From contig NZ_NFLE01000001.1 of the NCBI RefSeq assembly GCF_002160755.1, positions 248,001 to 312,000 on the forward strand: a DNA stretch of 64,000 bases, in the 5' to 3' direction. The notes under the pieces are model-generated. The model was not told the origin of the DNA. It searched no databases and was given only the letters and a program-made list of their open reading frames with translations. This stretch comes from Lachnoclostridium sp. An14 (GTDB taxonomy: Bacteria; Bacillota; Clostridia; Lachnospirales; Lachnospiraceae). Positions 8,375 to 17,670 of the stretch are shown here, piece after piece. The translations under genes were made by a program, and so were the position numbers. Positions within the stretch are counted from its first letter, which is position 1, and every line of letters starts with the position of its first letter.

Positions 8375-9037
8375 TCAGTCCAGTTTCCCGTCCCGGGACT
8401 CCACGCAGATCAGCACACCCTGGTCAAACTGAATGGTGGCCTCCTCCTCCGCCAGCTCGTTGCTGACGCAGAGGCAGGGGCCGATGGAAATGTCCTTTTT
8501 CGTCAGAGGGTATTTAAAGCCCCGCAGGGTGATGCCCTTCACCTCCATGGTCAGGGGGAGGAAGGAGACGTAGGTGCCCCAGGTCTCTCCCCGGCGGAAG
8601 GCGCGGCCCTCCGTGAGCACGGTGATCCGGTTCTGACTGTCCACGATAGAGGCGGAAACGCCCTGGCAGGCGGCGTAGTAGAGCAGGTGGACGTTTCCCA
8701 ACGCGTGGTCAAAGCGGCCGCCCAGGGCCCCTAAAATCACCAGCTCCTCACAGCCCGCTTTTAAGGCGGTGGTCACCGCCAGCTCCGTGTCCGTCTCGTC
8801 CTTCTCCGGCTTGTGCACGTCCCAGACGATCCCCTGTTTCCCGTGAGCCTCCGCCAGGGCCTCCTGGTCGGCGGAGTCAAAATCCCCCACGGCGGCGTCC
8901 ACGGAAAGCCCCAGCTCCAGGGCTCCCTTCAGCCCGGAGTCCACGGCGATGACCATGTCAAACTTCTGGCTCTCCAGATACCGTTTCGCAAACTCCCGGT
9001 CCAGGCTGCCGCCGGAGATCAGAAGGGCCCGCCTCAT
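8375..9037 (-). CDS. thiN: thiamine pyrophosphokinase
   Basis: 220 residues. It transfers pyrophosphate from ATP to thiamine to make thiamine diphosphate. The family signatures are all present: AVDSGLKGA near 31, VGDFDS near 50, KDETDTELA near 78 (acidic Mg/ATP site) and GGRFDHALGN near 106. The ATG overlaps the TGA of rpe (ATGA), implying translational coupling. It is the normal last gene of the Firmicutes priA-to-thiN cluster. Its product feeds enzymes such as the thiamine-dependent pyruvate:ferredoxin oxidoreductase at 50-54 kb. Confidence 0.95.
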   Translation of the reverse strand: MRRALLISGGSLDREFAKRYLESQKFDMVIAVDSGLKGALELGLSVDAAVGDFDSADQEALAEAHGKQGIVWDVHKPEKDETDTELAVTTALKAGCEELVILGALGGRFDHALGNVHLLYYAACQGVSASIVDSQNRITVLTEGRAFRRGETWGTYVSFLPLTMEVKGITLRGFKYPLTKKDISIGPCLCVSNELAEEEATIQFDQGVLICVESRDGKLD

Positions 9038-9732
9038 GGGCGGCCTCCCGCCTGAGCGCCTGCGGTCCCCGCCGCCTCGTACCGCTCAAACACCTCCAGA
9101 AACCTCCTGGTATTGGCGGCGGCATCCCCCTTGAACACGGCGGAACCGGCCACGAACACGTTGGCCCCGGCCTCGATCAGCTCTCCCACGTTCTCCGGGG
9201 TGATGCCCCCGTCCATCTGGATGTCCAGGTTCAGCCCGCGGCGGTTAGCCTCCGCCCGCAGGGCCCGCACCTTGTCCAGGGTGTAGGGGATGAATTTTTG
9301 CCCCCCAAAGCCGGGGTTCACCGACATGATGAGCACCATGTCCAGTTGGGGCAGGATGTGCTCCAGGGTGGAGATGGGGGTGGCGGGATTTAAGGCCACC
9401 GCCGCTTTTAACCCCGCCTCCTGGATCTGGTTTACGGTCCGGTCCAGATGGAGGCAGGCCTCCTGATGGACGCAGATCAGATCCGCCCCGGCCTTTTTTA
9501 TATCGTCAATATACCGGCCCGGCTCCTCCACCATCATATGCACGTCAAACACCAGGTTTGTGCAGCTCCGGATGCTGGATAGCACCGGCATTCCAAAGGA
9601 AATGCTGGGCACAAAGGCCCCGTCCATCACATCCAGGTGGAGGTAGCCGGCCCCCGCCCGCTCTACTGCCCCGATCTGGCCGGCCAGATCCTTAAAATCC
9701 GCCGCCAGCAGGGATGGCGCCAATATCAGCAT
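9034..9732 (-). CDS. rpe: ribulose-phosphate 3-epimerase
   Basis: 232 residues, TIM barrel. It interconverts ribulose 5-phosphate and xylulose 5-phosphate in the pentose phosphate pathway. Seen: APSLLAADF at the first strand, HLDVMDGAFVPSISFG with catalytic Asp and metal-binding His, DVHMMVEEP with the second His, MSVNPGFGGQKF as phosphate-binding loop, and QMDGGITPEN with the second catalytic Asp. The last ten or so residues (Ala/Gly-rich) extend slightly beyond the fold and overlap thiN by four bases. AAGGAG precedes the ATG. Confidence 0.96.
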   Translation of the reverse strand: MLILAPSLLAADFKDLAGQIGAVERAGAGYLHLDVMDGAFVPSISFGMPVLSSIRSCTNLVFDVHMMVEEPGRYIDDIKKAGADLICVHQEACLHLDRTVNQIQEAGLKAAVALNPATPISTLEHILPQLDMVLIMSVNPGFGGQKFIPYTLDKVRALRAEANRRGLNLDIQMDGGITPENVGELIEAGANVFVAGSAVFKGDAAANTRRFLEVFERYEAAGTAGAQAGGRP

Positions 9733-9748
9733 AGTCTGTTCTCCTTGT

Positions 9749-10627
9749 CTAATATCTCCGTTTGTCTTTCAGTTCCTGATACATCAGCCTGTAATTTTCA
9801 TAGCGGCTCCGGCCGATGTCGCCCCGCTCCACCGCGTCCTTCACGCCGCAGACCTTCTCTCCCACGTGGACGCAGCCTAAAAATTTACAGCCGTCCTCCC
9901 ACCTGGAAAACTCCGGGAAATAGTCCTTTAACTCTCCCGCCTCCATATCCTCGATGTACATGGAGGAAAAGCCCGGCGTGTCCATCATGTAGGTGTTTTC
10001 TCCCAGGGAAAACAGCTCCGTGTGGCGGGTGGTATGCTTTCCTCTCTGGATCTTTTTGCTGATGCTGCCGGTCTCCATGGCCGCCTGGGGAAAGAGGGCG
10101 TTGGTGAGGGAGGATTTTCCCACACCGGAGGGCCCGGCAAGCACCGTGGTTTTTCCCTCCATCCGGCTCCGGACCTCCTCCAGCCCCAGGCCCTTTCTGG
10201 CGCTGATAAAGAGCACCTCATAGCCCGCGGCCTCGTAGGCGGCCCGGTACGTCTCCTCCCCCGCCCCGCCGGTGAGATCCGTCTTATTAAAGCAGATCAC
10301 CACCGGCACCTCTTGCGCCTCCATCATCACTAAAAAGCGGTCCAGCAGATTTAAATTGGGCTCCGGGTGGGTGATGGAAAACACCACCAAGGCCTGATCC
10401 ACGTTGGCCGCCGCCGGGCGCACCAGGGCATTTTTCCGGGGCAGAATCTCTGTAATATTTCCTTCTAAATCTTTCTCATCCGTCAGGTCGAACTCCACGT
10501 CGTCCCCCACCAGGGGCTTTAGCCCCCGGCTGCGGAACACGCCCTTCGCCCTGCACTGCACCACCAGCTCCTTCCCGTCATGGACGTAGTAGAAACCGGC
10601 GATTCCTTTTATAATTTTTCCTCTCAT
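9749..10627 (-). CDS. rsgA: ribosome small-subunit assembly GTPase RsgA
   Basis: 292 residues, with the circularly permuted GTPase order that defines the family: an OB-fold N-terminus, then G4 (CFNKTDL), G1 (GPSGVGKSSLTN) and G3 (DTPGFS), followed by a zinc-knuckle segment with CKFLGCVH and VCGVKDAVERGDI. The family helps late maturation of the 30S subunit and dissociates on GTP hydrolysis. It directly follows the PASTA kinase gene, as in Bacillus subtilis, where RsgA (CpgA) is a known PrkC substrate; that link here is inferred from position. Confidence 0.96.
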   Translation of the reverse strand: MRGKIIKGIAGFYYVHDGKELVVQCRAKGVFRSRGLKPLVGDDVEFDLTDEKDLEGNITEILPRKNALVRPAAANVDQALVVFSITHPEPNLNLLDRFLVMMEAQEVPVVICFNKTDLTGGAGEETYRAAYEAAGYEVLFISARKGLGLEEVRSRMEGKTTVLAGPSGVGKSSLTNALFPQAAMETGSISKKIQRGKHTTRHTELFSLGENTYMMDTPGFSSMYIEDMEAGELKDYFPEFSRWEDGCKFLGCVHVGEKVCGVKDAVERGDIGRSRYENYRLMYQELKDKRRY

Positions 10628-10633
10628 AAGCCG

Positions 10634-12832
10634 TCACCCCAGGGGAAAGAACTGCACCGTGTAGGATTTTAATACCTCCTGGGTGTCCGCGTTCACAATC
10701 TCTACTTCACCGGTGCTCACGCCCTCCGCGCCCTCGATGTTGGAAAAGCTCACAGGCACCAGGGTGGAGCCGCTGATCACCGTCGCCGGCATGAGGGGCG
10801 TGTACTGAGGCGTCCCGTCCACCACCTGTTTTAAGCGGATGAGGATGCGCAGCTCCACGCTTCCGGAGCCGGGGCCGATTAAGTATCTGGGGTCAAAGGT
10901 GTCGTTGATGGCGCCCACATAGCGGCGGGAGGATTCCCTGGAGGGTCCCGCGCTGACAGTGTAGCCCACCAGGCTGCCCCGGAGGATGGCCGTCCCGCTG
11001 GGCACCTCCTGGCCCATCACGCTGCCCTTTTCGATGTCGGAGCTGTTGTCAAAGGTGACCTTGCCCGGCTCCAGGCCGGCATCGGCCAGAAGCTGAAGGG
11101 CATTTTCCTCCGTCTGGTCCAGAAGGTTCGGCACCACGGTCATGGCCTGCTCCTGGCCGTCGCTGACCACCACCGTCACCGTATCCCCCGCCTTCACCGT
11201 CTGGGGGGTGCAGCTGATGATCCTTCCCGCCTCCACCGTCTCGTCATACTGGCGCTGGAAACTGGCGGTGATGTGGTTTTTGGCAAAGAAGTCCTTGGCC
11301 TCCTCCTCCGTCATCTCAAAAATGCCGTAGGCCGCCAGGTCAAACTGATCGGAGCCCAAGCTGGCGGTGAGTTTCACCTTGGAATAGCGCTCCACGTTCT
11401 CCCCTTCCGCCTTCTCCTGGCTGATGACCACGCCCTTTTCCGCGGTGTCGTCATAGACCTCCTCCCAGGTGGGCGTCAGGTCGTGCTCCTTTAAAATCTC
11501 CTCCGCCTCGTCCATGGTGTATCCCACCACTCTGGGCATGATGGTGGTGGTGTCGTCCTCCACCGCTGCCGCGCTGGAGGTTTCCGCTGCCTGGGTGGGA
11601 TTCTCCCTTGTTCCCAGGTTAAAGATGCCGCTGATGCGGATCAACACCACCAGCACCCCCACCACAAACAGGCCGGCCACCAGGATGCCCAGGCCGGTGA
11701 GCAGCTTTTCCAGCTGGGGATTGACATCCTCTGGAACCTGGGGACCGCCGTTTTTTTTCTTCGGCCGGCCCGGCTGCTTTTCCTCCGGCTCCTCCGCCTC
11801 TTTTGGCGGCACCACCTGACGGCCGATCTCCGGTTCCTCCTTCTGGCTATCCCCAGAGGAAAGGGCCTCCTGCTGTTCGGAGGATTCCGTTCCGGCCGTC
11901 TGGGCCTCCTTTCTGGTTCTGCCCTGGCGGATCTGGCTCAATTCCTCCTCGCTGATCTTCCTCGTCTTGGCGGTATTGTCCTCTTTGGAAATCTCCTCCA
12001 CGAAATCCTCGTCCGGCTCGATCAGGGCCCGACGCAGGTCGGAGATCACTTCTCCCATGGAGGCGTAGCGGTACTCCGGTTTCTTCTCCGTGCACTTTAA
12101 AATGATCTTTTCCAGGCTCACAGGCACCGCCGGATTCACCGCGGAAGGCGGCTCTATGGGGGTCTCCAGATGGGCGAGGGCCACCGTCACCGTGTTGTCC
12201 CCCTCAAAGGGAACCTTTCCCGTCACCATCTCATACATGGTCACGCCGAAGGAGTAAATATCACTTCTGGCGTCACAGTAGCCTCCTCTGGCCTGCTCCG
12301 GGGAAATGTAGTGGACGGAGCCTACGGCCGTGGCGCTCATGGTGTGGGAGGATGCGGCTCTGGCAATGCCGAAATCCGCCACCTTCACCGTCCCGTCCAT
12401 GGAAATAATGATGTTCTGGGGCTTAATATCCCGGTGCACAATGCCGTTTTCATGGGCGGCCTCAATGCCCTGGGCCACCTGAAGGGCGATGCCGATGGCC
12501 TCCTTCACCCCCAGGACGCCCTTTTTCAGAATGTAGCTTTTTAAGGTAATTCCCTCCACCAGCTCCATCACAATGTAGTGAAAATCCCCCTCATCCACCA
12601 CATCGTACACGTTTACAATGCTGGGATGGGAGAGCCTGGCCGCAGCCTGGGCCTCCATTTTGAATTTCTCCACAAAGGAGGCGTCGGAGCAGAATTCTTC
12701 CTTCAGCACCTTGATGGCTACCATGCGGTCCAGCTTATGGCATTTTGCCCGGTATACGTCGGACATTCCGCCGGAGCCGATTTTCTCCAGGATCTCATAG
12801 CGGTCCTGCAAAACTGTTCCTGCCCGCAGCAT
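10634..12832 (-). CDS. prkC: PASTA-domain Ser/Thr protein kinase
   Basis: 732 residues. A eukaryotic-type kinase domain (about 10-270) has the glycine loop GSGGMSDVY, catalytic HRDIKPQN, DFG (DFGIARA) and SPEQARGG. An acidic linker rich in Glu/Gln/Pro follows, then one transmembrane helix (near 380-405), then three extracellular PASTA repeats and a further 70-80 residue beta-rich tail. PASTA domains bind muropeptides or lipid II, so the kinase probably senses cell-wall state and controls growth and germination. The start MLRAGTVLQDRY is preferred because AGGAGG inside the end of prpC is nine bases away; a longer in-frame start overlaps prpC. The cognate phosphatase is next door. Confidence 0.95.
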   Translation of the reverse strand: MLRAGTVLQDRYEILEKIGSGGMSDVYRAKCHKLDRMVAIKVLKEEFCSDASFVEKFKMEAQAAARLSHPSIVNVYDVVDEGDFHYIVMELVEGITLKSYILKKGVLGVKEAIGIALQVAQGIEAAHENGIVHRDIKPQNIIISMDGTVKVADFGIARAASSHTMSATAVGSVHYISPEQARGGYCDARSDIYSFGVTMYEMVTGKVPFEGDNTVTVALAHLETPIEPPSAVNPAVPVSLEKIILKCTEKKPEYRYASMGEVISDLRRALIEPDEDFVEEISKEDNTAKTRKISEEELSQIRQGRTRKEAQTAGTESSEQQEALSSGDSQKEEPEIGRQVVPPKEAEEPEEKQPGRPKKKNGGPQVPEDVNPQLEKLLTGLGILVAGLFVVGVLVVLIRISGIFNLGTRENPTQAAETSSAAAVEDDTTTIMPRVVGYTMDEAEEILKEHDLTPTWEEVYDDTAEKGVVISQEKAEGENVERYSKVKLTASLGSDQFDLAAYGIFEMTEEEAKDFFAKNHITASFQRQYDETVEAGRIISCTPQTVKAGDTVTVVVSDGQEQAMTVVPNLLDQTEENALQLLADAGLEPGKVTFDNSSDIEKGSVMGQEVPSGTAILRGSLVGYTVSAGPSRESSRRYVGAINDTFDPRYLIGPGSGSVELRILIRLKQVVDGTPQYTPLMPATVISGSTLVPVSFSNIEGAEGVSTGEVEIVNADTQEVLKSYTVQFFPLG

Positions 12833-12833
12833 C

Positions 12834-13574
12834 TCATCCCACCTCCTTTTCATCTAATTCCGCCAGGATCACCGTAATGTTGTCCCGGCCTCCATTCTCA
12901 TTGGCCGCGTCCACCAGCCGTCTCCCCTTTTCCTCTAAGGAACCGCCGCCGGACACGATTTTTGCGATGGCGTCGTTGTCCACCATGTTGGTGAGGCCGT
13001 CGGAACAGAGGAGAATCGTGTCCCCCTCCTCCAGCTCCACCTCAAAAAAATCGGCCTCCACCCGCTCGGTCATTCCCGCCGCCCGGGTGATGATATTTTT
13101 CTGGCTCAGATACTCCCTGCTGCCCCGCACCATCTTCCCAGCGGCCACCATCTCCTCCACATAGGAGTGGTCCTTCGTCACCTGGTAGGCCTTTCCCCGG
13201 CGCACCAGGTAGAGGCGGCTGTCGCCGATGTTGGCCACGTAAAGGGTGGTTCCTTCCGTGGAAGCGGCCACCAGGGTCGTGCCCATGCCGCTCAATTCCT
13301 CCTTCTCCACCGCGTCCCGGTACAATTCCCGGTTTCCTAAACGGATGGCCCGCTCCAGCACCGCCACCGGCGCCTTCCCGTCGGAGGTTTTCACCGATTT
13401 TACAATGTATTCAATGAGGAACCGGGAGGCGTAATCCCCTGCCCTGTGGCCGCCCATTCCGTCGGCCACCAGGAATAAATCCTCCAGCGGGCCAATCCGC
13501 TCCGGGGACGCGAACACGAAGTCCTGATTCATGCTCCGCACCATCCCAATATCCGTCACCGCAAACGACTGCAT
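12834..13574 (-). CDS. prpC: PP2C-type Ser/Thr protein phosphatase
   Basis: 246 residues, the length of PrpC/Stp. The metal-binding motifs of the PPM family are present: RSMNQDF near the start, VADGMGGHRAGDYAS, NIGDSRLYLVR, TKDHSYV, LCSDGLTNMV and GGRDNITVI. It dephosphorylates PrkC and its substrates. The start is taken as the ATG at 13574, ten bases after AAGGAGG; an in-frame GTG at 13583 lies too close to that site. The coding region follows rlmN by a few bases, and prkC starts two bases after its stop codon. Confidence 0.95.
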   Translation of the reverse strand: MQSFAVTDIGMVRSMNQDFVFASPERIGPLEDLFLVADGMGGHRAGDYASRFLIEYIVKSVKTSDGKAPVAVLERAIRLGNRELYRDAVEKEELSGMGTTLVAASTEGTTLYVANIGDSRLYLVRRGKAYQVTKDHSYVEEMVAAGKMVRGSREYLSQKNIITRAAGMTERVEADFFEVELEEGDTILLCSDGLTNMVDNDAIAKIVSGGGSLEEKGRRLVDAANENGGRDNITVILAELDEKEVG

Positions 13575-13579
13575 GGCTC

Positions 13580-14623
13580 TCACGCCTCCTTCCTGTCCAT
13601 ATAGCTTTTCCGAAGCTGTCCGCAGGCACCGCCGATGTCACGGCCCATCTCCCGGCGGACCGTCACATTGATGCCCCGTTTTTCCAGATGGCGCTTAAAC
13701 GCCTCCACCGCCTCCCGGTTGGACTGGACGTAATCCCGCTCCTTGATGGGGTTGACGGGGATCAGGTTTACGTGGCCGTGGTGGCCGCCGATTAAGCGGG
13801 CCAGGGCCTCCGCCTCCTCCAGATTGTCATTGACGCCCTTTACCAGGCTGTACTCGAAGGTGAGGCGGCGTCCCGTCTGCTCAAAGTAGTAGCGGCAGGC
13901 GTCCAGCACCTCCGCCAGACCGTAGCGGTTGGCGATGGGCATGAGGGTTTTCCGAACCTGGTCATTGGGGGCGTGAAGGGAGAGGGCCAGGGTCACGGAA
14001 AGCCCTTCCTCCGCCAGCCGCCTAATCTCCGGGACCAGGCCGCAGGTGGAAAGGGTGATGTTTCTCTGGCTGATGTTTAACCCCTCCGGGGCGCTTAAGA
14101 GACGGATGAAACGGACCACGTTCTCGTAGTTGTCCAACGGCTCTCCCGAGCCCATCACCACCACGTTTGCCACCCGCTCCCCCGTATCCCTCTGGATCCG
14201 GTACACCTGCTCCAGAATCTCTGACGGGCGCAGGTTCCGCTCCAGCCCGTCTAAGGTGGAGGCGCAGAACCGGCATCCCATGCGGCAGCCCACCTGGGAG
14301 GATACGCACACGGAATTTCCGTGCTTATAGCGCATGAGCACGCTCTCGATCACATTGCCGTCTCCCAGGCGGAACAGGTATTTCCTGGTGCCGTCCGACG
14401 GGGAAACCTTCACATCCACCGGCTCTAAGGCCGTCCATATGTATTCCTTCTCCAGCCGCTCCCGCAGGCCCTTGGAGAGGTTCGTCATCTCCGAGAGCTC
14501 CGCCGCCAGTTTCTGGTGCATCCACTGGTAGAGCTGCTTTGCCCGGAAGGCCTTTTCCCCCAGGGCCGAAAGCTCCCCGGTCAGCTCCTCCAGGGTCATG
14601 GATTTTATGTCCTTTTTTTCCAT
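13580..14623 (-). CDS. rlmN: dual-specificity rRNA/tRNA adenine-C2 methyltransferase RlmN
   Basis: 347 residues. A radical-SAM enzyme that methylates A2503 of 23S rRNA and A37 of some tRNAs. The iron-sulfur motif is Cys113-x3-Cys117-x2-Cys120 (in GCRMGCRFCAST). The C-terminal methyl-carrying cysteine is present in GGACGQLR (about 338). GSGEPLDNYENV and LALSLHAPND are standard family segments. AAGGAG is about twelve bases from the ATG. It lies six bases from rsmB, in a block of translation genes. Confidence 0.96.
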   Translation of the reverse strand: MEKKDIKSMTLEELTGELSALGEKAFRAKQLYQWMHQKLAAELSEMTNLSKGLRERLEKEYIWTALEPVDVKVSPSDGTRKYLFRLGDGNVIESVLMRYKHGNSVCVSSQVGCRMGCRFCASTLDGLERNLRPSEILEQVYRIQRDTGERVANVVVMGSGEPLDNYENVVRFIRLLSAPEGLNISQRNITLSTCGLVPEIRRLAEEGLSVTLALSLHAPNDQVRKTLMPIANRYGLAEVLDACRYYFEQTGRRLTFEYSLVKGVNDNLEEAEALARLIGGHHGHVNLIPVNPIKERDYVQSNREAVEAFKRHLEKRGINVTVRREMGRDIGGACGQLRKSYMDRKEA

Positions 14624-14629
14624 ACCGGT

Positions 14630-15991
14630 TCAACGCTCCTTCTGTTCATCCCGTTCCCCGTCCCTTCTCCGAAACAGGGAGATAAAAAATCCGTCGCAGG
14701 GGTCCTTCCCCGGCAAAAGCTGGATCCAGCCCTCCGCCATGGACGGCTCCTTCACCGCCTCCCCCAGCCTTCCGGAAAGATCCACCGGGTCAAAGGGGAA
14801 ATGGGCGGCAAACCAGGCGGCGTTCTCCTGATTTTCCAGGGGATCCACGGTGCAGGTGGAGTAAATGAGATGCCCGCCTGGTTTCACATATCTCCAGACC
14901 ACAGACAGAATCTCCCTCTGCAAAGCCGCCAGGTCGGAGAGATCCTGCTCCTGGACGCGGTATTTGATGTCCGGTTTCTTTCCGATAATCCCAAGACCGG
15001 AGCAGGGAAGGTCCGCCACCACCAGGTCCGCCTGCTCCACCGATTTCTCATGGAGCTCCAGGGCGTCCCAGACCTGGGGCCGCACGTTTTCATAGCCGGA
15101 ACGCTCCACATTTTCCTCGATCAGGGCCACCTTCTGCCAGGTGAGATCCCTGGCCTCCACCAGGCCGGTGCCCTTCATCAGATCCGCCAGATGAAGGCTC
15201 TTGCCCCCGGGGGCGCTGCACACGTCGATCACGTGGCTGCCGGCTTTAGGATCCGCCACCCGGCCCACCAGGTAGGAGCTGGCGTCCTGCACCTGGAGCC
15301 AGCCGGCGGCGAAGGCGTCCAGCCCCTCCAGATAGTCGTAATTTTTTAAAATCAGCAGATCCTCCCCGTAAGGAGAAGGCTCCGCCTCCGCCCCCTGGGC
15401 CTTTAAAGACTCCAGGATCTCCTCCATGGAGGCCCGCTCCAGCCTGCAGCGGACGGTGGTCCCCCGCTCCGTGAGAAAGGCCTCTAACATGGCCGTTGTC
15501 CGCTCGCTGCCGTACTCCTTCTCCCACCGGGAGATCAGCCACTGGGGCATGGAGTATTTCAGATACGGCTCCTCAAAGGCAAACTCCGCCTTTCTTCTGG
15601 AAAGGCTGCGGAGGACGCCGTTTACAAAGCCCTTCAGGCCGGCAAACTTCCGCTTTGCCGCCAGTTTCACCGCCTCGTTGCAGACGGCGGAGTCCGGCAC
15701 CCGGTCCATAAACAGGATCTGGTAGGCGCTCATGCGCAGCAGGGTGCGGATCAGGGGTTTCATCTTTTTCACAGGGGTGGAGGAACAGCGGGACAGGGCC
15801 TCGTCCACCGGCAAAAGCCGCTCCACGGTGCCGTCCACCAGGCGGGTGATAAAGGCCCGCTCCTGTTTCTCCAGATACTGGTATTTAAAAAGGGCGCGGG
15901 AGAGCGCCACGTGGACGAAGGCGCCGTTTTCCAGCACCTCCGTGAGCACGTCCAGCGCGATCTCCCGCCCTCCGTTCTTAGCGATCGTCAC
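14630..15991 (-). CDS. rsmB: 16S rRNA (cytosine-967-C5)-methyltransferase RsmB
   Basis: 453 residues: an NusB-like N-terminal helical domain (about 1-130), then a SAM-dependent methyltransferase domain with DVCSAPGGKSLHLA (SAM loop), DLPCSGLG (motif IV cysteine) and YSTCTVDPLENQ (motif VI catalytic cysteine). The start is assigned to a GTG at 15991 because GGAGG lies eight bases before it; the only other candidate is a TTG at 16006. This start makes rsmB overlap the upstream peptidase gene by 14 bases, so the two are probably translationally coupled. Confidence 0.93.
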   Translation of the reverse strand: MTIAKNGGREIALDVLTEVLENGAFVHVALSRALFKYQYLEKQERAFITRLVDGTVERLLPVDEALSRCSSTPVKKMKPLIRTLLRMSAYQILFMDRVPDSAVCNEAVKLAAKRKFAGLKGFVNGVLRSLSRRKAEFAFEEPYLKYSMPQWLISRWEKEYGSERTTAMLEAFLTERGTTVRCRLERASMEEILESLKAQGAEAEPSPYGEDLLILKNYDYLEGLDAFAAGWLQVQDASSYLVGRVADPKAGSHVIDVCSAPGGKSLHLADLMKGTGLVEARDLTWQKVALIEENVERSGYENVRPQVWDALELHEKSVEQADLVVADLPCSGLGIIGKKPDIKYRVQEQDLSDLAALQREILSVVWRYVKPGGHLIYSTCTVDPLENQENAAWFAAHFPFDPVDLSGRLGEAVKEPSMAEGWIQLLPGKDPCDGFFISLFRRRDGERDEQKER

Positions 15992-16727
15992 GGTTTCTTC
16001 CTCCAAACAGGATGATCAGCCGCAAAAGCTGTAAAATCGTGGCCGCAGCGGCTGCCACATAGGTGAGGGCCGCAGCGTTTAGCACCTTCCTGGCGGCGCC
16101 CACCTCATTTCCCTGCAGGATCCCCAGCTGGCCTAACAGGGACACCGCCCGGCTGGAGGCGTTATATTCCACCGGCAGGGTGATGAGCTGAAACAGCACG
16201 CTCAGGGAAAAGAGAATGATGCCCAGATGAAGAAAGGGGGTCATTCCCAAAAGCAGGCCGATGAGGATGATGGGCCAGGACAGCTTGCAGCCGATGTTGG
16301 CCACCGGCACCAGGGCGCTGCGGATATTTAAGGGGGCGTAAGCCTGGGCGTCCTGAACGGCATGGCCGCACTCGTGAGCCGCCACGCCGATGGAGGCCAC
16401 AGAGGTGGAGCCGTACACCGACTGGGACAGGTTCACCGTCTTTGTCCGCGGGTCATAGTGGTCTGTGAGGTTTCCGCTCACGGAGCGCACCTGCACGTGG
16501 TAAAGCCCCTGGGAATCCAGGATTCTCCTGGCCGTCTCCGCTCCGGTCATCCTGGACATACTGCCCATGCGGGAGTATTTCGCAAAGGTGGACTGCACCC
16601 GGCCGGAGGCCCACATGGAGATCACCGCCCCGACGATCACGAAGATCAGCGTCGGATCCCAGTAAAAGCCGAAACCGGGGTAACCGTATCCGTACCCGTA
16701 GTATCCCATCGCCGTAAAAAATGTCAT
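15978..16727 (-). CDS. zinc metallopeptidase, YugP-like
   Basis: 249 residues of the Zn_peptidase_2 (YugP) family, membrane-bound with no well-defined substrate. A Tyr/Gly-rich N-terminus (GYYGYGYGYPGFGFY) leads into a hydrophobic segment (about 27-45). The catalytic motif is HECGH in VAAHECGHAVQDA, with two or three hydrophobic C-terminal segments. The ATG overlaps the fmt stop (ATGA), and AGGAG lies nine bases upstream. Its position between fmt and rsmB is an addition to the minimal cluster. Confidence 0.88.
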   Translation of the reverse strand: MTFFTAMGYYGYGYGYPGFGFYWDPTLIFVIVGAVISMWASGRVQSTFAKYSRMGSMSRMTGAETARRILDSQGLYHVQVRSVSGNLTDHYDPRTKTVNLSQSVYGSTSVASIGVAAHECGHAVQDAQAYAPLNIRSALVPVANIGCKLSWPIILIGLLLGMTPFLHLGIILFSLSVLFQLITLPVEYNASSRAVSLLGQLGILQGNEVGAARKVLNAAALTYVAAAAATILQLLRLIILFGGRNRDDR

Positions 16728-17668
16728 TCTGCCGCTCTCCTTTCCAGAACCGTACCTTCCTCCACAGAGTATCCCCGCAGGAAGGACGGAATATCCATCC
16801 GCTTCTTGCCCTCCAGCTGCACGGACCTAAGGGCCAGGGCGCCTTTTCCCGTCTGGACGGTGAGGCCGTCCTTTCCGGCTGCCGCCACGGTGCCGGGGGC
16901 CACGCCGTACTCCTTGTCCACCACGTCCGCCTCCCAGATCTTTAAGGTCTTTCCATGGAGGCAGGTGTAGGCGCTGGGCCAGGGATTTAAGCCGCGGATC
17001 AGCCTCTCAATGGCCGCCGCCTCCATGGTCCAGTCAATGTCTCCCAGGGATTTTTTTAACATCTTCGCGTAGCAGGTATCGCTGTCCCCCTGAGGCGTCC
17101 CCTTTAAGGTTCCCTCCTCCAGGCCTTTTAAGGTGGAGAGGATCAGCTGTCCGCCTGCCGCGGACAATTTGTCATGGAGGCTGCCCCCTGTCTCCTTTTC
17201 CTCCAGGGGAATCACCACCTTCTCCAGCATATCGCCTGTGTCCAGGCCCTCGTCCATGTACATGGTGGTGATGCCGCTTTCCTTCTCCCCGTCGATGACG
17301 GCCCACTGGATGGGGGCCGCCCCCCGGTATTTCGGCAGAAGGGAGGCGTGTATATTGATGCAGCCGTACTTTGGCAGCTCCAGAATGGACTTGGGAAGAA
17401 TCTGCCCGAAGGCCACCACTACGATGGCGTCCGGCTCCATGGACCGCAGTTTCTCCACAAACTGCGGCTCCCTCACCTTCACCGGCTGATAGACCGGGAT
17501 TCCAAGCTCTAAGGCCTTCTCCTTCACCGGCGTCATCTGCACCGCCTTTCCCCGGCCCTTCGGCTTATCCGGCTGGGTGACGGCGGCCACTACCTGATGG
17601 CCGGCCCCCGCCAGGGCCTCCAGGGCCGGAACGGAAAAGTCCGGCGTTCCCATAAATACAATGCGCAT
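16724..17668 (-). CDS. fmt: methionyl-tRNA formyltransferase
   Basis: 314 residues. Transfers formyl from 10-formyl-tetrahydrofolate to Met-tRNA(fMet). Seen: MRIVFMGTPDFSVPAL, the catalytic segment FGQILPKSILELPKYGCINIHASLLPKYRG split over the Asn-x-His pair, and MDEGLDTGDML with the catalytic Asp. The C-terminal OB-like domain follows after about 205. It is immediately downstream of def (two bases), pairing formylation with deformylation. Its cofactor depends on formate-tetrahydrofolate ligase, encoded at 24-25.7 kb. Confidence 0.97.
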   Translation of the reverse strand: MRIVFMGTPDFSVPALEALAGAGHQVVAAVTQPDKPKGRGKAVQMTPVKEKALELGIPVYQPVKVREPQFVEKLRSMEPDAIVVVAFGQILPKSILELPKYGCINIHASLLPKYRGAAPIQWAVIDGEKESGITTMYMDEGLDTGDMLEKVVIPLEEKETGGSLHDKLSAAGGQLILSTLKGLEEGTLKGTPQGDSDTCYAKMLKKSLGDIDWTMEAAAIERLIRGLNPWPSAYTCLHGKTLKIWEADVVDKEYGVAPGTVAAAGKDGLTVQTGKGALALRSVQLEGKKRMDIPSFLRGYSVEEGTVLERRAAE

Positions 17669-17670
17669 TT